Source: a virus. Taken from it: 64,000 bases of DNA. Shown here one piece after another: positions 22,923 to 31,389 of this stretch; position 1 is the first letter of the stretch; each line of letters starts with the position of its first letter. The translations under genes and the position numbers were made by a program. The notes beneath the pieces are model-generated. The model made no database searches. It was not told the DNA's origin and was given only the letters and a program-made list of their open reading frames with translations. Location of the stretch: positions 1-64,000 of the IMG/VR virus record IMGVR_UViG_3300010885_011653. One strand, given 5' to 3'.

Positions 22923-24167
22923 TTATGTCCACTCTTGATCTAACCAAGGAAATGTTTCCTTCCAGTTAGTATTTCTACGCCTATCTAATTCAGTTAGATA
23001 AACTTTTAAATCATTAATACGTTTTACATCTCTTGTTTTACTGTTAATTTGTTTAAATACACCCGCTAAGTGTTCTCTGCTACTATCCCGGGGCATAAGT
23101 TCTAACACCTGTTCAAACTCTTGATCAAATGCACCTGGTCCAAATATGTCTGGCATCATTTGTACAGGTTGTACAGCACTCATAAAGCTGTACTGTATGG
23201 TTTTGTCTTTAGGGCGAACTTGATTCCAACGTACTAGATTTTCAATGAACTCAGGCATGGTCTTAATAGTTAATCCGGTAATAGTTGAATTAATAGATAA
23301 CTGTATCCAATCTTTAGTTAACATGTACTCAAAATTTTCTTGCCACTCTGTTAAATCTAATCCTTGCCTGACATATTCTTGTTCTTTGCCCCAGCAATCT
23401 AGACTGCACGACATCTGTAATTTTCTAATATGCTGATCAGCAACCATACGTTCAAAACGATCTATATACTTGCGAAACTTTTTAGGATTAACTTTTAAGT
23501 TAGTGACAATGTTAAATGTTAAATCAGGATTAGGGTGCGTATCCCAAAATTCTATACAGGTATCTAGTTCAGGTTGAAAGAAAGGTTCTCCACCCAACAC
23601 TTGAAAGTAACGTATATGGCGGCCTCGATCTTCTAGATACTTCCAGAAGTCTGCAAGCATACGTTCGTAATTGGGATTATTTTTAACAGGATAACCAAAC
23701 TTAACGTCTCCTTGATGAAACGCACCAAATCTTTTATTCTCTTCTTCCCACTTGGTGCTCAACCAACTGTTACAGTATACACAACTCATGTTACAAGTAT
23801 TATTAAAGTACACTTCTAGTATAGTGGGAGTTACTTCTATAGCAACGGGGTCAGTGCTTAACTCTGGTGGCGGCAATTCTCCTTCCCGGCCACTATTAAA
23901 CTGATACATACGATCGCTAGTGCCGCCTGCCGATTCAATACGCTGACAATATTGACAACCACCTTGCGGCCATTGTCCTCGCAACATAGTTCTACGTGCC
24001 TCTAGTTTACGTGGCAAGTTATGAAAGCCGGCAAAATTGTCAGGGTCTATAGGTAGTTGGTCACAACGATGACAACTACTAGTCACACCTTCTTTTAGAA
24101 AAACAGTTGACCACGACCATTTTAACAAACAGGCTGTGTCTGTTTTGATAGGAAATACTTTATTCAA
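22923..24167 (-). CDS. radical SAM protein with N-terminal twitch-type Cys region (group B)
   Basis: This 414-residue radical SAM enzyme has the cluster motif CNMSCVYC (C125, C129, C132), GGEP at 192-195 and IVTNLK after it. Before the barrel is a Cys-rich segment, CLLKW (C13), SCHRC (C32, C35) and CQYCQRIESAGGTSDR (C71, C74), which matches the N-terminal twitch type of radical SAM proteins, where an extra Fe-S cluster is expected ahead of the core. The KW...SCH form separates it, with the genes at 32723 and 34059, from the three PW...PCC genes of this block. Substrate unknown. Its start overlaps the carbamoyltransferase stop by 4 bases. Confidence 0.88.
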   Translation of the reverse strand: MNKVFPIKTDTACLLKWSWSTVFLKEGVTSSCHRCDQLPIDPDNFAGFHNLPRKLEARRTMLRGQWPQGGCQYCQRIESAGGTSDRMYQFNSGREGELPPPELSTDPVAIEVTPTILEVYFNNTCNMSCVYCNSWLSTKWEEENKRFGAFHQGDVKFGYPVKNNPNYERMLADFWKYLEDRGRHIRYFQVLGGEPFFQPELDTCIEFWDTHPNPDLTFNIVTNLKVNPKKFRKYIDRFERMVADQHIRKLQMSCSLDCWGKEQEYVRQGLDLTEWQENFEYMLTKDWIQLSINSTITGLTIKTMPEFIENLVRWNQVRPKDKTIQYSFMSAVQPVQMMPDIFGPGAFDQEFEQVLELMPRDSSREHLAGVFKQINSKTRDVKRINDLKVYLTELDRRRNTNWKETFPWLDQEWT

Positions 24168-25651
24168 CTGTGTACCTTAACATTATATGCTTGTTCGAAT
24201 CTGTCAGCGTCTGCGCGAGTATTGACCATTGGCTCTCCACGAATGTTTAATGACGTATTAAGCAACATAGGACACCCAGTTATCACAAACCACTTTTCTA
24301 ATAGTTCACGGATTCCACTTCCGCAATCTTTTTTAACTGTCTGTACTCTACTACTGCCATCGATATGAGAAATAGCAGGGTATAGGTCAGGGTACCGGCA
24401 AATGCCGACAGATTGCATGTAAGGGCTAGTACCCCAACCACGAGGCATATGGAAGTATTGATCCACAAATTCCTCCAAGATAATAGGGGCAAAGGGGCGA
24501 AACTTCTGGCGTCTTTTAATGTCATTTACTCGATCCTTTATATCTGGTCCTCGCGGGTCTGCAAAGAGACTTCTATTTCCAAGGGCTCTAGGACCAAACT
24601 CTGCTCGTCCACTAGCAACTCCAACGATTTTATCTGAGAGTAAACTATCAAGGAGGGCATTGACGGGATACTGGCTGCTAATCTCGTGACCGAGATATGC
24701 ATTTGTGAAGTTGAGCTTTTTTCCGTAGGCCAATGCGGCAGCGCCAAGGCTACTACCAGCATCGCCAGGATTAGGCATGATCCAAATATTTTCAAAATAC
24801 TCACCAAGATTTCTATTAGCTAGACAGTTTAGGGCAACACCGCCCTGGTATACTAGATTTATGCTCCACCCAAAGTTTTTTGCGCGGCGCATTATATTAT
24901 ATATCAAATTTTCACAAAGTGTCTGTGCAGAACTGGCAATTTCCTCGTTGTGTGCAAAATGATAGAAAAAGTCCGGATCTAGTCCTGTGTGTAGATTTTG
25001 TTTAAATGTTACGTCCCATTCGTTATGTATTAAACCGTTCTTAAATGTATCAGCAAATCTGGGCTTACCATATGCGCTCATGCCCATTAGAATGTATTCG
25101 TCTTCGTTGGGTTTGAGTCCTACACGTTGAGTCATTGCACTATAAAATAGTCCGATACTGTGCGGATATTTTTGTCCCCACAATCGTTTGTACTTTGCCT
25201 GTCCATTATGATATTCTGCCGCCCATATACTGATAGTGTCCCATTCTCCTATAGCATCAATGACAACCACAGTAGCACGTTTAAATGGACTTGTTTGGAA
25301 TCCTGCGGCCGCATGTGATAAGTGATGACTGTAGTTGACTATACGGTCTGGCAACACACAAGGACCAAACTGTTGTTTAAGTATTTGCTTAACTGTAAGT
25401 TTATTCCACTCTATGCCTTGCCCTGAGTATAATTGTCGTAACTGTTTCTTCCAAGGTATTTCGTAGTAGGCAATTGTGTCAATCGTGCCGGCCGCTTGCC
25501 ATGCATCCATGAGTAAGTCAGGGTGCAAATTTGGGTCATTTTTAATCCTGCTGTAGCGTTCGCTATGCCCGGCGTATAAGATGTTACCATTACCGTCAAC
25601 TACTGCGGCAGCGGCATCATGGAAGCCAGCTGAAATGCCTAATATATTCAT
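24164..25651 (-). CDS. O-carbamoyltransferase, NodU/CmcH/TobZ family
   Basis: This 495-residue enzyme of the family transfers a carbamoyl group from carbamoyl phosphate through carbamoyl-AMP to a hydroxyl. The N-terminal Kae1-like domain opens with ILGISAGFHDAAAAVV and has the metal-binding SHHLSHAAAGF (about residues 108-118); the C-terminal YrdC-like domain has GRAEFGPRALGNRSLFADPR and FRPFAPIILEE. It is shorter than typical members (about 550-600) but keeps both domains. Family substrates are sugars and antibiotic scaffolds, which fits the neighbouring glycosyltransferases. It is coupled to the radical SAM gene downstream and overlaps the SGNH gene upstream by 35 bases. Confidence 0.92.
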   Translation of the reverse strand: MNILGISAGFHDAAAAVVDGNGNILYAGHSERYSRIKNDPNLHPDLLMDAWQAAGTIDTIAYYEIPWKKQLRQLYSGQGIEWNKLTVKQILKQQFGPCVLPDRIVNYSHHLSHAAAGFQTSPFKRATVVVIDAIGEWDTISIWAAEYHNGQAKYKRLWGQKYPHSIGLFYSAMTQRVGLKPNEDEYILMGMSAYGKPRFADTFKNGLIHNEWDVTFKQNLHTGLDPDFFYHFAHNEEIASSAQTLCENLIYNIMRRAKNFGWSINLVYQGGVALNCLANRNLGEYFENIWIMPNPGDAGSSLGAAALAYGKKLNFTNAYLGHEISSQYPVNALLDSLLSDKIVGVASGRAEFGPRALGNRSLFADPRGPDIKDRVNDIKRRQKFRPFAPIILEEFVDQYFHMPRGWGTSPYMQSVGICRYPDLYPAISHIDGSSRVQTVKKDCGSGIRELLEKWFVITGCPMLLNTSLNIRGEPMVNTRADADRFEQAYNVKVHS

Positions 25652-26303
25652 TGATGTTTTCTGCTATTTGTTGATGTCCTGCTTCGGTTGGATGGCCACC
25701 AGGAAGTTTTTGGTCAGAGGAAAAATAATAGCACATGGTCTTATACCCATTGGATCCATTAAGATTACTAGTTGGGTGTCCAATGAAATATCTAAAGTCT
25801 ACTTTGTCCCACAGATCCTGTGTATCTTCTGTTGGTGCCCAATCGTGCCATGTTACTAACATTAGATAGCGTTTACCTTGATTAGCTAGTAAATTTTGTG
25901 TTACGATAATATCTCTAATCCATTTACGCATACACCACAGATCAAAGTGTTCGTTGTGATCAAGCGTAAGTGCTTTGATTAGAGTTTCTTTATGTTTATT
26001 ATCAACGGCTTTTAAATTTCTACCAGGCCATACGTCGTATGGGGTACCGTTTAAAAATTCTATCCTATTAGGACTAGTCCAGGAAATAACTACTAACTCA
26101 GCGTCATCTTTAAAAGCTGTGTCAACTATTCTTTTAACCAATCTGGTATTGCCGCAGGCCCTACGACCCAAATTAGTAACAGGACGATTGGTTAATTGTC
26201 CTAGTTTACCGGGCCAAGCATTTGGACTTGGGTGTTGATTGTCCCACCCAGCATCTGTCAGCTCGTCACCGTAGGTAAAGCTGTCGCCTATACAGTATAT
26301 CAT
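25617..26303 (-). CDS. SGNH hydrolase-like protein
   Basis: This 228-residue protein has IGDSFTYGDEL at residues 5-15 (block I, nucleophile Ser), LGRRACGN in the block II region and a C-terminal GGHPTEAGHQ with the catalytic His. The usual GxND block III is not obvious. It may be an esterase or O-acyltransferase acting on a glycan. It overlaps the carbamoyltransferase by 35 bases and starts in an ATGA overlap with the 21-residue ORF. Confidence 0.75.
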   Translation of the reverse strand: MIYCIGDSFTYGDELTDAGWDNQHPSPNAWPGKLGQLTNRPVTNLGRRACGNTRLVKRIVDTAFKDDAELVVISWTSPNRIEFLNGTPYDVWPGRNLKAVDNKHKETLIKALTLDHNEHFDLWCMRKWIRDIIVTQNLLANQGKRYLMLVTWHDWAPTEDTQDLWDKVDFRYFIGHPTSNLNGSNGYKTMCYYFSSDQKLPGGHPTEAGHQQIAENINEYIRHFSWLP

Positions 26304-26365
26304 TTGTAAATAAAAGGGTCTCGTTTTTTAAGTGCTCGCATCTTTCGGCGATAATGTATTTCCAT
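26300..26365 (-). CDS. tiny basic protein, 21 residues
   Basis: This ORF of 21 codons encodes MEIHYRRKMRALKKRDPFIYK. It begins 1 base after the stop of the upstream SGNH-like gene (TAAAATGG) and its TGA overlaps the next ATG (ATGA). Coupling at both ends is the evidence that it is translated; without it the ORF could be chance. It is very basic (about eight Lys/Arg) with a final PFIY. I recall similar short basic ORFs ending in DPFIY in marine phages, but cannot verify this here. Confidence 0.55.
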   Translation of the reverse strand: MEIHYRRKMRALKKRDPFIYK

Positions 26366-26366
26366 T

Positions 26367-26942
26367 TTAATTCTGTTGTAAATGTTTTGTAACCATTTCA
26401 TTGAATTTTCCTTGTATAAGTTTTGCGGCATCAACATGTGCCTGTTCCAGTGGATGTTGATCTGGTCCACACGGATAATTGTTTTCTATTGCCCATTGAT
26501 AAAAACCTCTCGGCGTTTGTGTGTTCCACGCTTCTTCCGCGGGCGGAAACAAAAACCAATGGTCCCAATCTGTTGCATCATCTAACCATTCTAATAAACA
26601 GTTATCAGCACAGGTAAACAGGTATGGTATGTTACGTTCTTCCAGCCGTGTTTGTGTGTCTTGTATTACAACTCGACTAGTAAATGCGTTATGTCCTCTT
26701 AGAGGCCAAGTCCAACATGCTATTACAAACATTTCATCGTTGCTATTGTTAGCCATGTGTTTGGATAAAAAATGCATAATATTGTAGTTACATTCCCCAG
26801 GAGAGGCAAGACAATGATACTGATTATCTCCCGCTAACAATGCTGTAAAAGTCTTTCGGCTGTACCCGTTGGGGCCGCTGTGACGGCAATCAGCTAACTC
26901 ACTTCCCCAAACAAAACTATCACCCCCGGCTACTATAATCAT
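26367..26942 (-). CDS. SGNH hydrolase-like protein
   Basis: This 191-residue protein opens with VAGGDSFVWGSELAD (GDS block I) and ends with DQHPLEQAHVDAAK (block V, catalytic His). It is similar in layout to the SGNH protein one gene downstream, suggesting a local duplication. It has no signal peptide. Substrate unknown; O-acyl groups on the product of the pathway are plausible. It overlaps the preceding gene by 23 bases. Confidence 0.72.
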   Translation of the reverse strand: MIIVAGGDSFVWGSELADCRHSGPNGYSRKTFTALLAGDNQYHCLASPGECNYNIMHFLSKHMANNSNDEMFVIACWTWPLRGHNAFTSRVVIQDTQTRLEERNIPYLFTCADNCLLEWLDDATDWDHWFLFPPAEEAWNTQTPRGFYQWAIENNYPCGPDQHPLEQAHVDAAKLIQGKFNEMVTKHLQQN

Positions 26943-27996
26943 ATCCTGGCTTCATCATGTCTATTTGCATTTGTTTGTATGCGGTATCAGTCCAACAATA
27001 TTTAAATTTATTGCCAACACCGTCTACTTCTATGCTGTATATATCTAAGTGCTCGCCTAGTATATCCCAAATTGTTTGTCCATCGGTTGTTCCAAAACTT
27101 GATCTCAACTCTACTTGTCCAATTGGCAAGTATCCAAGACTTAACTTGGGATCTTTATAATCCTTATTGTTGGCAGTAAGCCATTGACGGAACTGATCTT
27201 GTTCTATATTATGCCAAGGTTGCTTGCCACCATATACTACATCATTGCCCCACTCTACATCAAACTCGCCTGAGTAATACTTTAACTCGGTAATAGCTTC
27301 ACATACTGTGTCAGTTAACTCGGGTGCATGTTCGTCACGGAATACTTCAAATAAGGTTTTACCTATTTGTGTCCAGTGCATATACACTCCACCTAGTACA
27401 CGATCATATCCGTTAGTCGCAAATAATTCTCTATGTGAGTCTTTTAAGTCTAGTCTAGTACTGTTAATGAATGTAGTAATTTGACTAGGGCGTACCCAAA
27501 AAGGTGCTGTTGCTTGTTTACGTTGACTTAAGATTAAGTTTTCTACTTCGTGACACAGATTATTTAACTGACGAATGGCGTATTTGGTATCGTGGTCCGC
27601 ACGTCGATAATAATCACTTAATCCCCACACAGTACCTTGTAATCTTTCAAAGTGATTGTGCAGTATGTTCATAGTTGTATGATTGATACCATGCTCGGCA
27701 TAATCATAGCCCACTACATTATCAGGAGTGAATGTTTCTTCAATGCGATAGTCAGTAAAGAAACTGTTTACTTGTTTGACTGCTAGATTAATTTCATTGC
27801 ATAGGTAATCTAAGTTACGAGCTGTGTTAGGGAAGCCCATAAAGCAATAATTCTTTTCTAGTAAGCTACCGGACTGTAACAAACCCTTTAATGCTCGAAT
27901 CCAATCTCGTGACAACTCATGATCAAATGAATTGATCACATAGTCAACTTGGTCGTTGTAATTGAGAGGATTACGTAGTACAATTTTGATTGTCAT
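26920..27996 (-). CDS. hypothetical protein, 358 residues, in the radical SAM block
   Basis: Not recognised. A soluble, aromatic-rich protein with NYCFMGFPNTARNLDYLCNE (about residues 48-67), a His-rich helix HGINHTTMNILHNHFERLQG (about 101-120), GVYMHWTQIGKTLFEVF and a C-terminal PIGQVELRSSFG. Its segment order (a helix with IHxLHxxxxxxxGT, then W-rich strands, then Gly-His) resembles the 262-residue protein at 29.4-30.2 kb, so the two may be distant relatives. A role as substrate or partner of the radical SAM enzymes is only inference from position. Confidence 0.6.
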   Translation of the reverse strand: MTIKIVLRNPLNYNDQVDYVINSFDHELSRDWIRALKGLLQSGSLLEKNYCFMGFPNTARNLDYLCNEINLAVKQVNSFFTDYRIEETFTPDNVVGYDYAEHGINHTTMNILHNHFERLQGTVWGLSDYYRRADHDTKYAIRQLNNLCHEVENLILSQRKQATAPFWVRPSQITTFINSTRLDLKDSHRELFATNGYDRVLGGVYMHWTQIGKTLFEVFRDEHAPELTDTVCEAITELKYYSGEFDVEWGNDVVYGGKQPWHNIEQDQFRQWLTANNKDYKDPKLSLGYLPIGQVELRSSFGTTDGQTIWDILGEHLDIYSIEVDGVGNKFKYCWTDTAYKQMQIDMMKPGYDYSSRG

Positions 27997-28133
27997 TAGA
28001 ATGCCGGTGGAGGGAAAAAATCGTCCTTATCGTTAAGAACTTCTGGATTCTTTTTTACATAGCAATACATACAAACAACATATACTATTCCTACAAATAC
28101 TATAAAAATTAAAGGGAAATATTCTTCCACCAT
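27996..28133 (-). CDS. small single-pass membrane protein, 45 residues
   Basis: The ORF (45 codons) encodes a short acidic start MVEEYF, one membrane segment (LIFIVFVGIVYVVCMYCYV, about residues 8-26) and a cytoplasmic-type tail ending DDFFPPPAF. Its start overlaps the end of the radical SAM gene by 25 bases and its TAA overlaps the next ATG (TAATG). Hydrophobicity and coupling make it credible. It could anchor part of the pathway at the membrane. Confidence 0.65.
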   Translation of the reverse strand: MVEEYFPLIFIVFVGIVYVVCMYCYVKKNPEVLNDKDDFFPPPAF

Positions 28134-29404
28134 TTTAATACCTCTGGCCTTTCTGCCAATATATCTTCCATAGTATACACGTCTTTACGAATTTCTTCAA
28201 GACGTTGTATACGTTGTTTACCTTTGATTAGTCCAGATTTGTAAGTGTCTGGCCACTGTTCAGCAAAAGTGGGTCTGGTTTTCAGTTGAGCAAGTACGTC
28301 CCTTAGAGCTCCGGTTGTTTTCCCGGAAATATGTTCGTCTATCCAAGGATGTAATAATTCCCGGGGTAGTGCTAAAGGCGACATGACAATGTCAGGGCCG
28401 AAACTAAAAACTACTTTTGCTAATACGTCTACATCTAGTTGTCTTGAAAGCTGTTCGATACGTGTAACTTCGAACATTCCGGGCAAAGTGAGCGTAAAGT
28501 CAATTCTTGTTTGACGTCTGTGACGTCTGATTTTAACTCCTTGACTGAAGTTCTCAAGCCACGCATTAAAGTCAAGGCCCGTCCTAATATATTCTCCAAT
28601 TTTGCCTGTTCCGTCGAGTGACGCACAGATTTGCCAATCCCGTAACCCGCTGAGAATATCACTATAAAGATTAATACCTCTATAATTGACCCTACTAAGA
28701 TTTGTGTTGTACCGAGCGTAAACATTTGGCCCGTCTCCTAATTCTATTATGCGCTTCATGTACTTCCAATGTTGTTCGTACATTAGCGGTTCGCCTCCCA
28801 CCCAATACACCTCTTCTACACGGTGCTCTTCTACAGCAGTAGAAAACTCTTGCTCTACCTGGGTATCTTGAAACGTTTCTATTTGTTTTTTGACTTCAGG
28901 ACGCATCCAATTATTTTTTGGATTTGTATAGTCGACCATGTCATGTTGCTTCTGTTCAGTTTCCCAAGCACTCGACAACATGTCGCCGCACATACGGCAC
29001 TTAAAGTTACACAAGTTACTAAAACGATAATCCCAACTAACAGGTAACATTGTGGTATAGCCAGTGGGATCTGTGTTTTCCATGACTGTATTATACTTAT
29101 GTCCAAATAACTGATTAAAATAACTGCGGTAAACATCTGTGTTTAATAGCTTGTCGTTACATACTTCACACTCTGGGAGGGTTTCCCCGCGCATCATACG
29201 CAGGCGCACGGATCTCATGTGCTCACCATTCCAATGCTCATCCAGGGTGATGGGTATGTATCGGCCAGTTCCAGATTTGGTATCTATATACTGCTCAAAG
29301 TTTTGTGCAGGTTCACGAGATGCACAGCACATACGTCGCTCTGTTTGCGGACTTAGATAGGTGTGAGTCCACGGTGCCATGCATAGTGTTGCTGGATTAG
29401 TCAT
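28109..29404 (-). CDS. radical SAM protein with N-terminal twitch-type Cys region (group A)
   Basis: I choose ATG 29404 (MTNPATLCMAPW, 431 residues) since this places the conserved CMAPW at residue 8 and gives an 8-base overlap with the previous gene; a start at 29422 is also possible. N-terminal auxiliary cysteines: C8, C26-C27 (MCC), C79 and C82 (CEVC). Core motif CNFKCRMC at C132, C136, C139; VGGEPLM follows. The order of auxiliary region before core is opposite to the usual C-terminal SPASM. Substrate unknown. A nested frame at 28435-28725 is discussed in the findings. Confidence 0.87.
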   Translation of the reverse strand: MTNPATLCMAPWTHTYLSPQTERRMCCASREPAQNFEQYIDTKSGTGRYIPITLDEHWNGEHMRSVRLRMMRGETLPECEVCNDKLLNTDVYRSYFNQLFGHKYNTVMENTDPTGYTTMLPVSWDYRFSNLCNFKCRMCGDMLSSAWETEQKQHDMVDYTNPKNNWMRPEVKKQIETFQDTQVEQEFSTAVEEHRVEEVYWVGGEPLMYEQHWKYMKRIIELGDGPNVYARYNTNLSRVNYRGINLYSDILSGLRDWQICASLDGTGKIGEYIRTGLDFNAWLENFSQGVKIRRHRRQTRIDFTLTLPGMFEVTRIEQLSRQLDVDVLAKVVFSFGPDIVMSPLALPRELLHPWIDEHISGKTTGALRDVLAQLKTRPTFAEQWPDTYKSGLIKGKQRIQRLEEIRKDVYTMEDILAERPEVLKWWKNISL

Positions 29405-30185
29405 TGAATGATAAACTCTCAAATTCTAATATGCCACTGTTGACTACTGCATGTAAGTCGTTTAAGTTGGTTACACGCCCAACTACAGGGTATCCTGTGT
29501 AATGTATAATCTTTTCTACTCCGTGTTCTTCTAAGAAGTCAGGACCGTGCGCCCAAAAGAATTTAATCAATGCTTCAAAGTCTTTAAATTCTGGATAGTC
29601 TGTTTGTGCTATGTTAATACCTGCTTTGATAAAGTTGTGGAACTTACAAGTTTGGCTAATGTTGATACCATCTTGTTCCTGAAATAACTGTAGAGGACCG
29701 TGTCCTACATAAGGGTTAATTAATTTAACATCACCAAAGTCAAAACTACGTTTAAACTTAAAATCTGTGTCTAAGGGAAAGCCCACTGGTAAATGATATT
29801 CTAATTGTAACCAGCTTGTTCTATCACCTGTGCCAAACTGTGTTAGGTGTAAGCAATAGTGTAACTCGTGTATGAGTTCATCTTGTTGTTCAGTAATCTG
29901 ACTAAAGCCCGTTGCTAGTAGTGTTTCTAAATTCTTATGTAAGCTAGGAGCAATGCCTATGTTAATGTCTTCGTGTTCATCCCAAGTCCAGCCAAATTCT
30001 CGTTTAGCCTGTTGACTTAATTCTCTCATGTACTCGGGTGTATACTTTAATACGTCTCTGTATATAGTTGGGTGTCTACTATATGTGGCTTTGATTAGTT
30101 TAGCAAACTTATTCCCAACGGCGGTATCATCAATGGCTAAATTGAGTTCGGGACGATCTTTAAATTTAACTTGTATATTAGGCAT
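29397..30185 (-). CDS. hypothetical protein, 262 residues, between radical SAM genes
   Basis: Not recognised. Features: FGWTWDEHEDINIGIAPSLH (about residues 63-82), a His-containing helix ELIHELHYCLHLTQFGTGDR (about 103-122), DVKLINPYVGHGPLQLFQEQ (about 150-169) and EEHGVEKIIHYTG near the C-terminus. The arrangement recalls the 358-residue protein at 26.9-28.0 kb. It lies between two radical SAM genes with 8-base overlaps on both sides, so it is probably part of the same process. Confidence 0.6.
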   Translation of the reverse strand: MPNIQVKFKDRPELNLAIDDTAVGNKFAKLIKATYSRHPTIYRDVLKYTPEYMRELSQQAKREFGWTWDEHEDINIGIAPSLHKNLETLLATGFSQITEQQDELIHELHYCLHLTQFGTGDRTSWLQLEYHLPVGFPLDTDFKFKRSFDFGDVKLINPYVGHGPLQLFQEQDGINISQTCKFHNFIKAGINIAQTDYPEFKDFEALIKFFWAHGPDFLEEHGVEKIIHYTGYPVVGRVTNLNDLHAVVNSGILEFESLSFND

Positions 30186-31389
30186 AACCCATTGCTCTGG
30201 CTATTTCAGGATGCGTATCTGTAAAACATTGTTTACGATATTCATCTGTTTGTTTCATCTTAAATAAGAATTCACTTCCGTCACTGCCAGGACCTGCTTC
30301 GATAAAATTAATCACGCTGTTAATTTCTTCTTGGTACGACTTGCTGGTCCAGAATGTTGTTTTTAATTTATTAAGAACTAGTTCTTTTGCCCGAGGAGTC
30401 ATATACTGTATGCTCATATGATCGGGGCTGTGCATCATGTTAAAGTAAATGCTACCAAAGGGTTTAGTATTTGCCCATGCCAGTAATTCATCCAAGTAGT
30501 ATACGTTCTGTATGTTGATAGTGAAGCATAACTGTGTGGTAATGTTAGGGACACTCATTTTTTTCATTATGTGAATTTCATCAATGATGATGTTTGATTC
30601 TTGCCAGTTAGCCCCATAACGCTCGTATTCAAATCTATTACCCACATTGTCTACACTAAATGCAATGTCCACACGACCAAAATTCTTCCATAGTCCCCAG
30701 TGTCCACCAGGATACTGTGTAGCATTGGTATTGTAGTGTATATCAATATGTTGACTATCACCAGTTTCAACTGCGTATTCTAATAGATCAAAGTGTTCTT
30801 TGATCATCCAGGGTTCGCCGCCAGTAAACTCAAAGTACTTGATGTTCGGCAACAACTCACGCATGTTATCCCAGAACGTTTCAGTCTTACGCGGCCAAGC
30901 GCCTTGCTTTAACCATTGGTATGCTATGTGTTGTTTCTTATCAACACCGGGCATATACTTTAGTTCTTCTTCTGCCCACTTACTACTGGACCAAGAGCCG
31001 CATATACGACATTTAAGGTTACAAATGTTACCCAGCTTTAAATCAACAAACCAAAGTTGATCGGGATTGTCATTGGTCCAATCTACTTCTTTGTACAGTT
31101 CTTTAAGTCGTACTTGTGTATGCATACGCTTGCTAGTACGGCCCGCGGCTTCTTCTTCCCAACAACGGTTACATGTTGCAGGTTTTTCACCTGCGCGAAA
31201 CTGTTGCCGTAAATTTTGCATATAAGTACTACGATATGCTGTTTCAATATTGGTTTTAGTTAAGTCGTACTTGTTGCCGGCTTCGTCTGTAATTTCTTCA
31301 TGTGCCATACAGCAAGGACGTACTGTGCCCATTGGGCTAGTTTCTACGCTAATCCAAGGTAACATACAAATTGAACTGGGTAATGTCAT
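30178..31389 (-). CDS. radical SAM protein with N-terminal twitch-type Cys region (group A)
   Basis: This 403-residue protein has CMLPW (C8), RPCC (C26, C27), CNRCWEEEAAGRTSKR (C73, C76), the core motif CNLKCRIC (C123, C127, C130), then TGGEPWM and HYNTNATQY. The N-terminal block matches the SPASM/twitch consensus C-PW...G...PCC...C-C, moved in front of the radical SAM barrel. At 403 residues it is the most compact of the group and a good model for comparing the others. It overlaps both neighbours (8 and 4 bases). Confidence 0.9.
   Translation of the reverse strand: MTLPSSICMLPWISVETSPMGTVRPCCMAHEEITDEAGNKYDLTKTNIETAYRSTYMQNLRQQFRAGEKPATCNRCWEEEAAGRTSKRMHTQVRLKELYKEVDWTNDNPDQLWFVDLKLGNICNLKCRICGSWSSSKWAEEELKYMPGVDKKQHIAYQWLKQGAWPRKTETFWDNMRELLPNIKYFEFTGGEPWMIKEHFDLLEYAVETGDSQHIDIHYNTNATQYPGGHWGLWKNFGRVDIAFSVDNVGNRFEYERYGANWQESNIIIDEIHIMKKMSVPNITTQLCFTINIQNVYYLDELLAWANTKPFGSIYFNMMHSPDHMSIQYMTPRAKELVLNKLKTTFWTSKSYQEEINSVINFIEAGPGSDGSEFLFKMKQTDEYRKQCFTDTHPEIARAMGYA

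Noticed and set aside
24298-24525. A frame with two hydrophobic segments inside the carbamoyltransferase gene
   Set aside because: Only a weak ribosome site (AAGGAT) and a well-conserved enzyme in the main frame; shadow frames of this gene readily give hydrophobic runs.
26300-30185. A classical RiPP cluster with a leader-core precursor peptide
   Set aside because: No precursor with a typical leader and Cys- or Gly-rich core is seen; only the 21-residue peptide is small enough, and it lacks those features. The idea is kept as a possibility, not a call.
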